DNA of 34,060 bases, taken from NCBI RefSeq assembly GCF_000468495.1, contig NC_022444.1, positions 1,050,910 through 1,084,969 of the forward strand, in the 5' to 3' direction. The translations under genes and the position numbers were made by a program. The DNA is from Megalodesulfovibrio gigas DSM 1382 = ATCC 19364 (GTDB taxonomy: Bacteria; Desulfobacterota; Desulfovibrionia; Desulfovibrionales; Desulfovibrionaceae). Below are positions 8,416 to 19,192 of the stretch, piece by piece; within the stretch, counting starts at the first letter, position 1; every line of letters begins with the position of its first letter. Under the pieces are notes generated by a model. That model worked only from the letters and a program-made list of their open reading frames with translations. It was not told the origin of the DNA and searched no databases.

Positions 8416-9479
8416 GGGTCGCGGGTTTGGAGGTTCAGGGCCGCCACCAGACCGGGCTCCTCCTCCAACACCGCCAGGCCGAGCATGAGGGCCGCGCGGA
8501 CCACTTCGGCCTGCTCGTACTTCACCCCGGCCACCTTCTGGATGCGCCGGGAGATGAACGTATCGCGCAGGAAGATGTCCGCTGCGGCGTCCGTGTCTGC
8601 CCCTGCGGGCACGGCGGCAGCGTCCTGCGGGAGTTCCTCCACGGGCAGGGCCTCCACATAGGGCAGGTCGTCCTCGGGGTCGCCGGTCAGCTCCAGGGAA
8701 GGCTGCGCTGCGGACACGGCCGCGCCGGTGTTGGCGGCCATTTCGGAAAGATCGCTGGCCAGGGCCGCGGCTTCGGGTCCCGAAAGCACGGCACGGGAAG
8801 ACGGCAGTTCGGCCACGTCCCCGGCGGTCTGCGCGGGGGGACTGTCCGGCCGACTTTCGGACTGGTCGAGGAACCGGTTGGCGGCCAGCCCCTGGGGCGA
8901 GGCAAAGGCGCCGGGTTTCTGGATGGCTTCCAGATCAATGGCGTCCCTGAGCACCAGCCCGCCATCGCGAAGGCCAACGGGAATGGGCGTGGTCACCTGC
9001 CCGAGGACGTCCGCCCCGTACAGCTCCGCCTGCAGCACGCCCAGCTGGCTTTTGGTGCAGATGAGGGGCTCCACGTCCAGGCCGGTGGCAAAAATAATCT
9101 CGTCCACCACATGCATGTCCGTGGGATCCAGCATGGCCACGTACAGCACGTCCTCATCCCGAAACACGGGGCACAGATTGCCCTGCACCGCAAACGCCCT
9201 GGACAGCAACTCCCGGACCCCGGCATCCACCCGATGCTTTTCCGGATGGAACATCTGCACCTTGAGCTGAAAGCTGATGGCCTTCACCAGGTGGATTTCC
9301 TTGATGAGCTTTTGCAACACCAGATACTGCCCCAGCCGCATCCTGTTGCGGCGCGCTTCATCCAGGGCCTGGTTGCGCTGCTCCGGGCTGATGAGTTTGG
9401 CCGTGACCAGCAGTTCACCGAGCCTGCGGCGCTGGGGGGCAGCGGGCGGGGCAGAGGGCGGGGACGAAGCGGACGTCAT
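8406..9479 (-). CDS. Stand-alone MshEN (GspE N-terminal) domain protein, likely c-di-GMP binding
   Basis: A 357-aa protein with one recognisable domain near the N terminus, the T2SSE-N/MshEN fold. MshEN binds c-di-GMP through two tandem 24-residue motifs that start RLG. Here both are present: one begins RLGELLVTAKLI and the second begins RLGQYLVLQKLI and ends with the expected Q. No type II secretion or pilus ATPase follows: no Walker motifs, only a Pro/Ala-rich acidic linker and a C-terminal helical region (about 305-357) that I do not recognise. The ATG at 9479 has GGAGG 7 nt upstream; a GTG 8 codons earlier lacks one. It is the first gene of a probable operon with a PerR-like regulator and a Lon-family protease. 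A c-di-GMP-responsive adaptor is the best guess; ligand binding is inferred from motifs only. Confidence 0.75.
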   Translation of the reverse strand: MTSASSPPSAPPAAPQRRRLGELLVTAKLISPEQRNQALDEARRNRMRLGQYLVLQKLIKEIHLVKAISFQLKVQMFHPEKHRVDAGVRELLSRAFAVQGNLCPVFRDEDVLYVAMLDPTDMHVVDEIIFATGLDVEPLICTKSQLGVLQAELYGADVLGQVTTPIPVGLRDGGLVLRDAIDLEAIQKPGAFASPQGLAANRFLDQSESRPDSPPAQTAGDVAELPSSRAVLSGPEAAALASDLSEMAANTGAAVSAAQPSLELTGDPEDDLPYVEALPVEELPQDAAAVPAGADTDAAADIFLRDTFISRRIQKVAGVKYEQAEVVRAALMLGLAVLEEEPGLVAALNLQTRDPWR

Positions 9480-9507
9480 GGCGGAGCCTCCATGCAAAAT
9501 CACATCT

Positions 9508-9524
9508 TATTTCATTTCGAAATA
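9508..9524 (-). promoter_or_regulatory. Candidate Fur/PerR-type operator
   Basis: On the minus strand the sequence is TATTTC-gaaat-GAAATA, a 6-5-6 palindrome of AT-rich arms in an otherwise GC-rich context. It lies 29 nt upstream of the operon that encodes the PerR-like regulator. A second inverted repeat (TGCGCATC/GATGCGCA, 9526-9557) lies next to it. Size and composition suit Fur-superfamily boxes, but the sequence is not a close match to a published consensus that I can cite. Confidence 0.35.
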
Positions 9525-9601
9525 CTGCGCATCTCGCGCGCTTCGTCCTGATGCGCATTTCATGTCCACTTCAAAAAAGTAGACGACCAATGGACGCAAC
9601 C

Positions 9602-9934
9602 TCAGTTAACCGAACGCTGCTGGCACTGCTGAAATGCCGCATTGCACTGGCTCGTGCACAACGCCTTCTGCGAAGGATGGGGAAGTGCATTGCAGGAAAC
9701 CAGACAATTGTTGTAGTTCACGTTGCAGACCGTCAGACGACGGTTGATGCGGTTGCGGTCAGGCGGCGGGGAGCCATACGTTTCTCCAGGCAGGACGATG
9801 ACCGCTGGCGGCGGCGGGGCCGGCCGGTACACATACGGGTCGTCCACCACCACGGCCGTGCAGGCGGCCAGGACAAACAGGACGGCGAACATCGCCACAA
9901 CAATCAGGCCGCGTGAAAACCGAAACCCGTGCAT
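9602..9934 (-). CDS. Small lipoprotein with a symmetric six-cysteine motif
   Basis: A 110-aa exported lipoprotein. It has a positively charged N terminus, a hydrophobic stretch and a lipobox LAAC at about residues 22-25, then a proline-rich linker (YRPAPPPPA). The C-terminal half carries six cysteines spaced C-x6-C-x3-C-x11-C-x3-C-x6-C, a mirror-symmetric pattern that fits two antiparallel helices tied by disulfides (alpha-hairpinin style). The ATG at 9934 has GGAGG 5-6 nt upstream; the longer frame to 10003 lacks such a site and would bury the signal peptide. It follows the CsgG-like exported protein by 120 nt on the same strand. I do not recognise a named family. Extracytoplasmic disulfide formation is inference. 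Confidence 0.72.
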   Translation of the reverse strand: MHGFRFSRGLIVVAMFAVLFVLAACTAVVVDDPYVYRPAPPPPAVIVLPGETYGSPPPDRNRINRRLTVCNVNYNNCLVSCNALPHPSQKALCTSQCNAAFQQCQQRSVN

Positions 9935-10054
9935 GAAACCTCCAGAGGCGACGGGCAACGTCCCGTCCTCGGCAAATTCATATTTTCCGGCAGTGGGAAT
10001 CATTCCATATCAAATCAGACGCCTTCTGTACAGCGCGGAGCGAAATGTCCGGGC

Positions 10055-11116
10055 TCACCGGGGGGTTCCCCCCACGGCAATCTCCACCTCCGAAAGCGCC
10101 GCCCGACGGGCACGTTCCCCGGGATAGACAGAGACGATATGGAAGGCGATCCAGGACACGGTTTCGTCCACCCGCACCATGGGCTGCCAGCCGTTGGCAT
10201 CCTGGAGCTGCACGCGCACGCGCCGGCCCGTGGACAATTCCACCTCCAGATCCTGGATGCGGCTGTATTGCGCAAACATGGCCGGCGCGCCCATGCCGTT
10301 GACGCACTGGATGTCCGTCACCTGCTGCGGGGTGTCAAAGGCGATGCGCAGCCATTCGCCTGTCCCGCCCTCGCCGCCGCCCTCCACCCAGGCGGTGGTG
10401 GGGTCGCCGTCGGTCACATTGTCCGGCTCGAAATTGGCCTGTTCCGTGGGGGCATCGAAGGAAGACGCCGTGACGCGCACGGCCGCCGCAGGCAGAGGCT
10501 GCGCAGCCCTGGCCGAGAACTGCAACGCCGCCGGCGCCTTTACCGGGGCGTTGGCCAGGGAATGGGCGTCCGGCGTGCCCGTGGTGGGGGCCAGGGCATC
10601 GGCCATTTTTTCCAGCACTTCTTCCACGGCGTCGGAAATGGAGGGCAAGGTGTCCGCGGCAAAGGCCTTGTCTGCCAGGACCACCCGGCCGTCAGCTACG
10701 TTGATGAGCCGGGCGTCAATGCGCAACTCGCCGCGATACTCGGAAACCGCCCCGGACAGCACGGCATCGGCATTGACCATGCGCCCGATCTTCTGGGCCG
10801 CAGAGCCGGAAAGGCCGGCATCGCCGAATTCCATTTCCGCCAGCACGGTGTCCAGCACCGTGCGCTCCACCACATGGAACACGCCGCTACGCACGGCCTC
10901 GGTGGTGAACATCTCCGTGACCATGCGGCCGCGGTGCGCCGCCGTGGCGTTGATGGATGCACGACCGCCCGACACCTCGCCCAAAAACTCAAAGCCCAGA
11001 ATGGCCACAACGCGCGGCCGGCCTGCACTGGCAGCCTGTGCCGGCAGCATGTTGCATGTGCAAAAAAGAACTAGAAGCGCGATGCGAAGAGAAGTCGGCA
11101 ACAGTTTGGAAGGCAT
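10055..11116 (-). CDS. Exported CsgG-like protein with C-terminal discoidin-like domain
   Basis: A 353-aa protein with a signal peptide (residues 1 to about 29, ending AQAASA). The N-terminal half resembles CsgG/curli-assembly-like domains: RPRVVAILGFEF, then a segment about raising MFTTEAVRSGVFHVVERTVLDTVLAE, then AQKIGRMVNADAVLSGAVSEY. The C-terminal half (about 205-353) resembles the F5/8 C or NADase-translocation-type galactose-binding fold, including FEPDNVTDGDPTTAWVEG. No lipobox cysteine follows the signal peptide, unlike CsgG itself, so a periplasmic soluble form is likely. The ATG at 11116 has GAGGA just upstream. A -35/-10 pair at 11175-11203 fits as promoter. The gene is divergent from pyruvate:ferredoxin oxidoreductase and followed by the Cys-rich lipoprotein. 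A glycan- or wall-binding role is inference. Confidence 0.75.
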   Translation of the reverse strand: MPSKLLPTSLRIALLVLFCTCNMLPAQAASAGRPRVVAILGFEFLGEVSGGRASINATAAHRGRMVTEMFTTEAVRSGVFHVVERTVLDTVLAEMEFGDAGLSGSAAQKIGRMVNADAVLSGAVSEYRGELRIDARLINVADGRVVLADKAFAADTLPSISDAVEEVLEKMADALAPTTGTPDAHSLANAPVKAPAALQFSARAAQPLPAAAVRVTASSFDAPTEQANFEPDNVTDGDPTTAWVEGGGEGGTGEWLRIAFDTPQQVTDIQCVNGMGAPAMFAQYSRIQDLEVELSTGRRVRVQLQDANGWQPMVRVDETVSWIAFHIVSVYPGERARRAALSEVEIAVGGTPR

Positions 11117-11174
11117 GAAGATCCTCACAGGGCAGGCAGGGCGGGACGCGTCTTCCCAAAGCAGACGCCCTTGG

Positions 11175-11203
11175 GGTATGCTTGAGGGCCTGGAGATGGT
11201 CAA
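11175..11203 (-). promoter_or_regulatory. Candidate sigma-70 promoter for the CsgG-like gene
   Basis: On the minus strand TTGACC (11203-11198) and CATACC (11180-11175) are separated by exactly 17 nt. This would give a leader of about 50 nt before the ATG at 11116. The -35 is good and the -10 is weak. Confidence 0.4.
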
Positions 11204-11222
11204 GGGGCACGAGCATAAAAAC

Positions 11223-14965
<3,743 letters not shown>

Positions 14966-15015
14966 TCGGAAAGCCCGCGAACTGGTTGCCTAATATGCAA
15001 CCCTGACGTACTGAT

Positions 15016-15047
15016 AAAGGCGGCGGGAATATTCCCGCCGCCTTTTT
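15016..15047 (+). terminator. Strong intrinsic terminator after PFOR
   Basis: The 15-nt arms AAAGGCGGCGGGAAT (15016-15030) and ATTCCCGCCGCCTTT (15031-15045) are perfectly complementary and end in a run of five T. It begins about 50 nt after the PFOR stop. A weaker stem (GGTTGC/GCAACC, 14984-15002) precedes it. It ends only 20 nt before the next start codon. Confidence 0.9.
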
Positions 15048-15066
15048 CGTTCGAGGAACACCCGCT

Positions 15067-15963
15067 ATGGACGCCTCCACCGCGAATATCCAAGCCGTGG
15101 CCGCCGCCATCGACGAGTCCCTTGCCGCAGGCATGACCCTGCCTTCGGAAGTCTTGGCCTTTCTGGAAGGCATGACCGGAGAAATCTCGGCCCAGGCCCT
15201 GCAAGCGCTGCTGGATGAGGACGACTCCACAGGGCACAGCGCCCTGGAGCTCATCTTTTTCCCCGAACGGGCACTGCGCAATCGCCTGGAACCCCTGCTG
15301 GGAGAAGGCTTCTCGCCTGCCGCCGCCGGCACGCTGCTGGATCAGGTGGAAGCCCGCGGCCGCCTTGTCTGTCTGCGCTTTCCCGACGGCAGCACCCTGG
15401 AGCTGGCCCCGCCGCGCTGGGTGCTGGAGCGCATGCTCTCCCGCATGCGGCTCACCCGGCACATCCCGCTGCCGCTGCTCGACCAGCTGGATGCCGCCCT
15501 CGGCCAGAACCGCGCCCTGCCCTACCGCACCTTGCTGCGCAACTCCCGCTGCGCCTGGAGCGATGAAAACATCGCCTTCATGCAGGCCTTTCTGCTGCGC
15601 GCCACCCCGGCCCCGGGTCAGGAAGCCCGTTACCAGGATCTGTTCCGCGCCGCCCTCGCTTTTCTGGAAGAAGCCCCTGCCGGCCGCGCCACCTACGCCT
15701 CCCTCATGGACCGCAAACGCTTCTACCACGCCGCCCTGGAGAAGGCCCGCCAGTTCCAGGAAACAGCCCAGGGCCTGCCCATGGAGGCCCTCATCTCCAA
15801 GGGCGCCACGCCGCCGGTGATGACCGTGGAGGAAGCCCTTGCGCGCATCCGCTCCCTGGACGCCCTGAGCCTGACGATCTATGGCCGCACCGACCCCCTG
15901 GACTCCCCGACCCATGAGCAGCACGTGCCCATTGACCCGGACATGCTGCCCGAGGAAGAGTAG
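15067..15963 (+). CDS. Hypothetical protein, 298 aa, mostly helical
   Basis: I do not recognise this protein. It has no signal peptide, membrane segment or metal-binding cysteine cluster. It is leucine/alanine-rich and appears almost wholly helical, with a short possibly beta segment (RGRLVCLRFPDGSTLELAPP) near residues 97-117. The C terminus is acidic (DMLPEEE). The ATG at 15067 has GAGGAA 8-9 nt upstream. Its ribosome-binding site starts about six nt after the PFOR terminator, so it must be expressed by read-through or from a promoter overlapping the PFOR 3' end; TTGCCT (14987) with TACTGA 17 nt on is a weak candidate. It is convergent with the DASS transporter. It may be a Desulfovibrionaceae-specific cytoplasmic protein. 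Confidence 0.75.
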   Translation: MDASTANIQAVAAAIDESLAAGMTLPSEVLAFLEGMTGEISAQALQALLDEDDSTGHSALELIFFPERALRNRLEPLLGEGFSPAAAGTLLDQVEARGRLVCLRFPDGSTLELAPPRWVLERMLSRMRLTRHIPLPLLDQLDAALGQNRALPYRTLLRNSRCAWSDENIAFMQAFLLRATPAPGQEARYQDLFRAALAFLEEAPAGRATYASLMDRKRFYHAALEKARQFQETAQGLPMEALISKGATPPVMTVEEALARIRSLDALSLTIYGRTDPLDSPTHEQHVPIDPDMLPEEE

Positions 15964-16010
15964 ACCTGTTGCTGCAAAGAGACAGCGCCCTCACACTACT
16001 GCACGAACAC

Positions 16011-16047
16011 ACACAGGGAGAACCTCCCGCGGAGATTCTCCCTGTGT
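16011..16047. terminator. Inverted repeat between convergent genes
   Basis: ACACAGGGAGAA (16011-16022) pairs perfectly with TTCTCCCTGTGT (16036-16047) around a 13-nt loop. There is no T run on the plus side, so it is not a textbook terminator, but its place between two convergent stop codons suggests it ends or protects both transcripts. Confidence 0.65.
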
Positions 16048-16068
16048 CAGTGCCAGTCAGGCGTAGTT

Positions 16069-17499
16069 TCAGCCGCGCATCAGAATCCAGGGGAAGCCCA
16101 CCAGCAGGAACACCGCCAGGAAAATGGTGCCAAAGATGAAGCCCAGGTACCAGAATTCCTTGCTCTTGATGTAGCCGGACCCGAAATAGATGGGCGAAGG
16201 GCCGGTGCCGTACGGCGTGATGATGCCCATGATGCCCAGCGTGGCGCACAGGGCCATGGAGGCCACGGTCATGTCCAGCCCGGGCACGGCCATGGCCGCG
16301 GCGAGCATCACCGGCAGCAGCGCCGCCACGTGCGCCGTAACGCTGGCGAACATGTAATGGCTGACGAAGAACAGCACCACCAGCCCCAGCAGCGTGGCCG
16401 TGGGCGAAAAGCCCTGCATGTACGCCGAGGCCGTGCCGGCAAACCACTTGAGAAAGCCCGTCTTGCTCAGGCCGTCGGCCAGCGTCACCAGGGTGGCGAA
16501 CCAGGCCAGCACGTTCCAGGCCTGCTTGTAGCCCAGCACGTCTTCCCAGCTCACCACCTTGGCCGTCACCATGACGCAGATGACCACCAGCGCCACGGTG
16601 GTGCCGTTCACGTAATCCTTCAGGAAAATCCAGCCCAGGAGCGCGCCCACGGCCAGCAGCGCCATGCTGATTTCGCGCCCGCTGATGGGGCCCAGCTTCT
16701 CCAGTTCTTCCGCCGCCCAGATGGGGGCGTTTTCGGACGTCTTCTGCGTGGGCGGATAGATGATGTACGTCAGCAGCGGCGTGGCCAGAAACAGAATCAC
16801 GCCCACGGGCAGCACGCTCATGAACCAGTAGTTCCAGTTCAGGGTGATCTTGGCCGTCTTCTCCACCAGGGACTGCGCCAGCACGTTGGGCGCCAGGCCG
16901 GTGAGGAACAGGGAGGACGTGACGCAGGTGGTGGCCAGGGCCGTCCACATCAGATACGCACCCAGCCCGCGGGGGTTATTCTCGGGAGTGGAGCCGTACA
17001 GGGGCGGAATGTTCTTGATGATGGGGAAGATGGTGCCGCCGCTGCGGGCCGTGTTGGACGGCATGAACGGCGCGAGGATGAGATCCGCCAAGGCTACGGC
17101 GTAGCCCAGGCCCAGGGTCTTCTTGCCCATTCGCTTGATGAGCGTCAGCCCCAGGCGCTTGCCCAGGCCGGTCTTCTCGTAGCCCAGGGCGAACATGAAC
17201 GCGCCAAAGATAAGCCACACCGTGCCGTCGGAAAAGCCGGAAAGCGCCCACTTGAGGGCCTCCCCAGGGCTGGGCGCCTTGTCTGGAGCCAGGGGCACCA
17301 GACGGAACACGGCGGCCACGGTCACGCCCACCAGGCCGGCCAGGGCGGGGGGAATGGGCTCCAGCACCAGGGCCAGCACCACGGCGGCAAACAGGGAAAA
17401 ATACGCCCAGGCGGCAGGGGTCAGGCCTGCCGGGGCCGGCAGCAGCCAGAGCACGAGGCCCAGCAGCACCGGGGCCAGCATCTTCAGGACGCGTTGCAT
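16069..17499 (-). CDS. DASS/SLC13-family anion transporter (CitT-like)
   Basis: A 476-aa inner-membrane transporter of the divalent anion:Na+ symporter family, which carries di- and tricarboxylates such as succinate, malate, citrate or tartrate, and sometimes sulfate. It has about twelve or more hydrophobic segments. The first signature loop is MPSNTARSGGTIFP, with the SNT substrate/sodium motif; the second half has ITPYGTGPSPIYF, typical of CitT/TtdT/2-oxoglutarate-malate translocators. The ATG at 17499 has AAGGAGA 7 nt upstream; the longer frame to 17592 runs through the promoter. A -24/-12 promoter lies at 17566-17581 with a palindrome about 113 nt upstream of the predicted transcription start. 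The adjacent two-component system with a sigma-54 regulator is the likely controller, as in DctBD-DctA. The exact substrate is not deducible. Confidence 0.9.
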   Translation of the reverse strand: MQRVLKMLAPVLLGLVLWLLPAPAGLTPAAWAYFSLFAAVVLALVLEPIPPALAGLVGVTVAAVFRLVPLAPDKAPSPGEALKWALSGFSDGTVWLIFGAFMFALGYEKTGLGKRLGLTLIKRMGKKTLGLGYAVALADLILAPFMPSNTARSGGTIFPIIKNIPPLYGSTPENNPRGLGAYLMWTALATTCVTSSLFLTGLAPNVLAQSLVEKTAKITLNWNYWFMSVLPVGVILFLATPLLTYIIYPPTQKTSENAPIWAAEELEKLGPISGREISMALLAVGALLGWIFLKDYVNGTTVALVVICVMVTAKVVSWEDVLGYKQAWNVLAWFATLVTLADGLSKTGFLKWFAGTASAYMQGFSPTATLLGLVVLFFVSHYMFASVTAHVAALLPVMLAAAMAVPGLDMTVASMALCATLGIMGIITPYGTGPSPIYFGSGYIKSKEFWYLGFIFGTIFLAVFLLVGFPWILMRG

Positions 17500-17565
17500 G
17501 ACGGTTCTCCTTGTGGACACGTTGCAGGAAACGCGGCGCGCGCGAACGGCCGCCGCGTCTCCAAA

Positions 17566-17581
17566 AGCAGCAACAATGCCA
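17566..17581 (-). promoter_or_regulatory. Sigma-54 (-24/-12) promoter of the DASS transporter
   Basis: On the minus strand TGGCATTGTTGCTGCT has GG and GC at the exact sigma-54 spacing and matches TGGCA-N6-TGCT. It is preceded by a T (TTGGCA) and followed by a T-rich stretch. The predicted start near 17556 gives a leader of about 57 nt to the ATG at 17499. Confidence 0.7.
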
Positions 17582-17657
17582 ACGGATGGCAATCTCCATC
17601 ATCATAACGGAATACAAGGAAAAATCAATACAGATATTCGGGATTTCACGCCGGAAC

Positions 17658-17679
17658 GGGCATAACCCAGGTTATGCCC
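17658..17679. promoter_or_regulatory. Palindromic upstream activating site
   Basis: GGGCATAACC (17658-17667) and GGTTATGCCC (17670-17679) form a perfect 10-bp inverted repeat with a 2-bp spacer. It is centred about 113 nt upstream of the predicted sigma-54 transcription start, the normal enhancer position for an NtrC-type activator. The same half-site recurs twice at 17736-17768. Confidence 0.65.
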
Positions 17680-17735
17680 CACGGCGGACAATCAGAAAAA
17701 GCATTTAACACCAGATGGTTGCACATGAGCGCGCT

Positions 17736-17768
17736 GGTTATGCCCCTTCCGGCGGTTATGCCCCTTCC
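17736..17768. repeat. Direct repeat carrying the enhancer half-site
   Basis: GGTTATGCCCCTTCC occurs at 17736-17750 and exactly again at 17754-17768, an 18-nt period. The second copy includes the stop codon and last codons of the response-regulator gene, so it may have arisen as a short tandem duplication of the gene's 3' end. Both copies contain the GGTTATGCCC half-site of the palindrome at 17658-17679. Confidence 0.7.
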
Positions 17769-19192
17769 TCGCCGTTGTGCATCTGCTTGAGCCGTTTGCT
17801 CAGGGCCGGCTGGGAGATGCCCAGAAGCCGGGCGGCCATGGTCTGATTGCCGCCGGCACGGGCCATGGCCGCTTCCACCAGCAGCTCGGCAGCCTCGGCG
17901 AAACTGGGCAGCCGCTCGAATTGATGAAAGGGATTGACCGCCGGGGCGCAGGCGGTCTCGGGCTTCATCGTCTGATTGATTCCCATGGCCGTCAGAAAGC
18001 TGGCCATGGAGAGCACGCGGCCCTTGTGCAGGCTCACGGCATCGTAGACCATGGCCTTGAGTTCGCGGATGTTGCCGGGAAAGGCATACGCCGCCAGGCA
18101 GCCGGCCAGCTCCCGAGGCGGCGTCGGGGTCGGCTTGTCCATTTCGGCCGCAGCCTGGGCCAAAAAATGCTGCAGCAGGGGCGCGATGTCTTCCTTGCGC
18201 TCGCGCAGGGCCGGAATATGCACCTGATGCGTGCGCAGGCGGTAGTACAGATCCCGCCGGAAGCGCCCCTCGGCCTCGGCAGCGGGCAGGTTGCGGTGGG
18301 TGGCCACGATGACCCGCGCCCGCAGCCGGCGGGGCTGGTCGCTGCCCAGGGGATAATATTCCCCCTCCTGCAAGAGGCGCAGCAGCTTGACCTGGGACGC
18401 CGGGCTCAAGTCCCCGATTTCGTCCAGAAACAGCGTCCCGCCTGCGGCTTCCTCGACCATGCCCTTGCGGGCCGCGTCTGCCCCGGTATAGGCCCCGCGC
18501 ACATGGCCGAAGAGGGTATCCGCAAACATGATGTCGTCCAGCCCGGCCACATTCACGGCCACAAACCGGCCCTGCCGGCCGCTCAGGGCGTGGGCCGCGC
18601 GGACGATGTTTTCCTTGCCCACGCCGGATTCCCCCGTCACCAGCAGGGGCTGGCTGCTCCGGGCCACGGCCTCCACATACGCAAATACCGCCAGCATGGA
18701 CCGGGACCGGGTGACAATGCCGGCAAAGGCCTCGGGGTGCGCCGGCCCGCCGGCCACCAGCCGGCTGGAGACGGCCCGGTTCTCCTCGCGCAGCTCCAGC
18801 ATGCGCACGGCCCTGAGCACGCCGCTGACGATGCGGTCTTCCTCGTCGGTCTTGACGTAATAATCGAAGGCCCCCAGCTTCATGCAGCGCACGGCCGTAT
18901 CCAGCTGGTTGACGCCGCTGATGATGATGCAGACCACCTCGGGATGTCGTTCGGCAATGCGCTCCAGCAGTTCCTCGCCGGAGAGGCCGGGCATGGTCAG
19001 ATCCAGCAGCACCAGGCCGATGCCGCCGTGGTCCTTGTTGTCCAGCAGGCCCATGACCTCGGTGCTCTGCTGGCACAGGTACGTGTTGGTGATGCCGGCC
19101 GAGGATTCCAGCGTCAGGGACAGGGACCGCAGCCAGGCCGGCTCGTCGTCCACAATGAGGATGCCGAAGGCGGGAAACAGGGTGGTGCTCAT
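17756..19192 (-). CDS. Sigma-54-dependent response regulator (REC-AAA+-Fis HTH)
   Basis: A 478-aa NtrC-class activator. The receiver domain has the acidic pair D15/D16 and phospho-acceptor D64 (VLLDLTMPG). The AAA+ domain has Walker A GESGVGKE, the sigma-54 contact loop GAYTGA (a common variant of GAFTGA) and Walker [13 protein letters not shown] Fis-type helix-turn-helix ends the protein ([21 protein letters not shown]). Its ATG overlaps the stop of the sensor kinase (ATGA), so the pair is translationally coupled. The enhancer-like palindrome and repeats just beyond its 3' end, and a sigma-54 promoter before the DASS transporter, make that transporter the obvious target. The target is inference, but the arrangement is seen directly. 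Confidence 0.95.
   Translation of the reverse strand: MSTTLFPAFGILIVDDEPAWLRSLSLTLESSAGITNTYLCQQSTEVMGLLDNKDHGGIGLVLLDLTMPGLSGEELLERIAERHPEVVCIIISGVNQLDTAVRCMKLGAFDYYVKTDEEDRIVSGVLRAVRMLELREENRAVSSRLVAGGPAHPEAFAGIVTRSRSMLAVFAYVEAVARSSQPLLVTGESGVGKENIVRAAHALSGRQGRFVAVNVAGLDDIMFADTLFGHVRGAYTGADAARKGMVEEAAGGTLFLDEIGDLSPASQVKLLRLLQEGEYYPLGSDQPRRLRARVIVATHRNLPAAEAEGRFRRDLYYRLRTHQVHIPALRERKEDIAPLLQHFLAQAAAEMDKPTPTPPRELAGCLAAYAFPGNIRELKAMVYDAVSLHKGRVLSMASFLTAMGINQTMKPETACAPAVNPFHQFERLPSFAEAAELLVEAAMARAGGNQTMAARLLGISQPALSKRLKQMHNGEEGA

Noticed and set aside
9559-9601. Intrinsic terminator after the six-cysteine lipoprotein gene
   Set aside because: There is a short T run on the minus strand but only a 4-bp AT stem before it, too weak to call.
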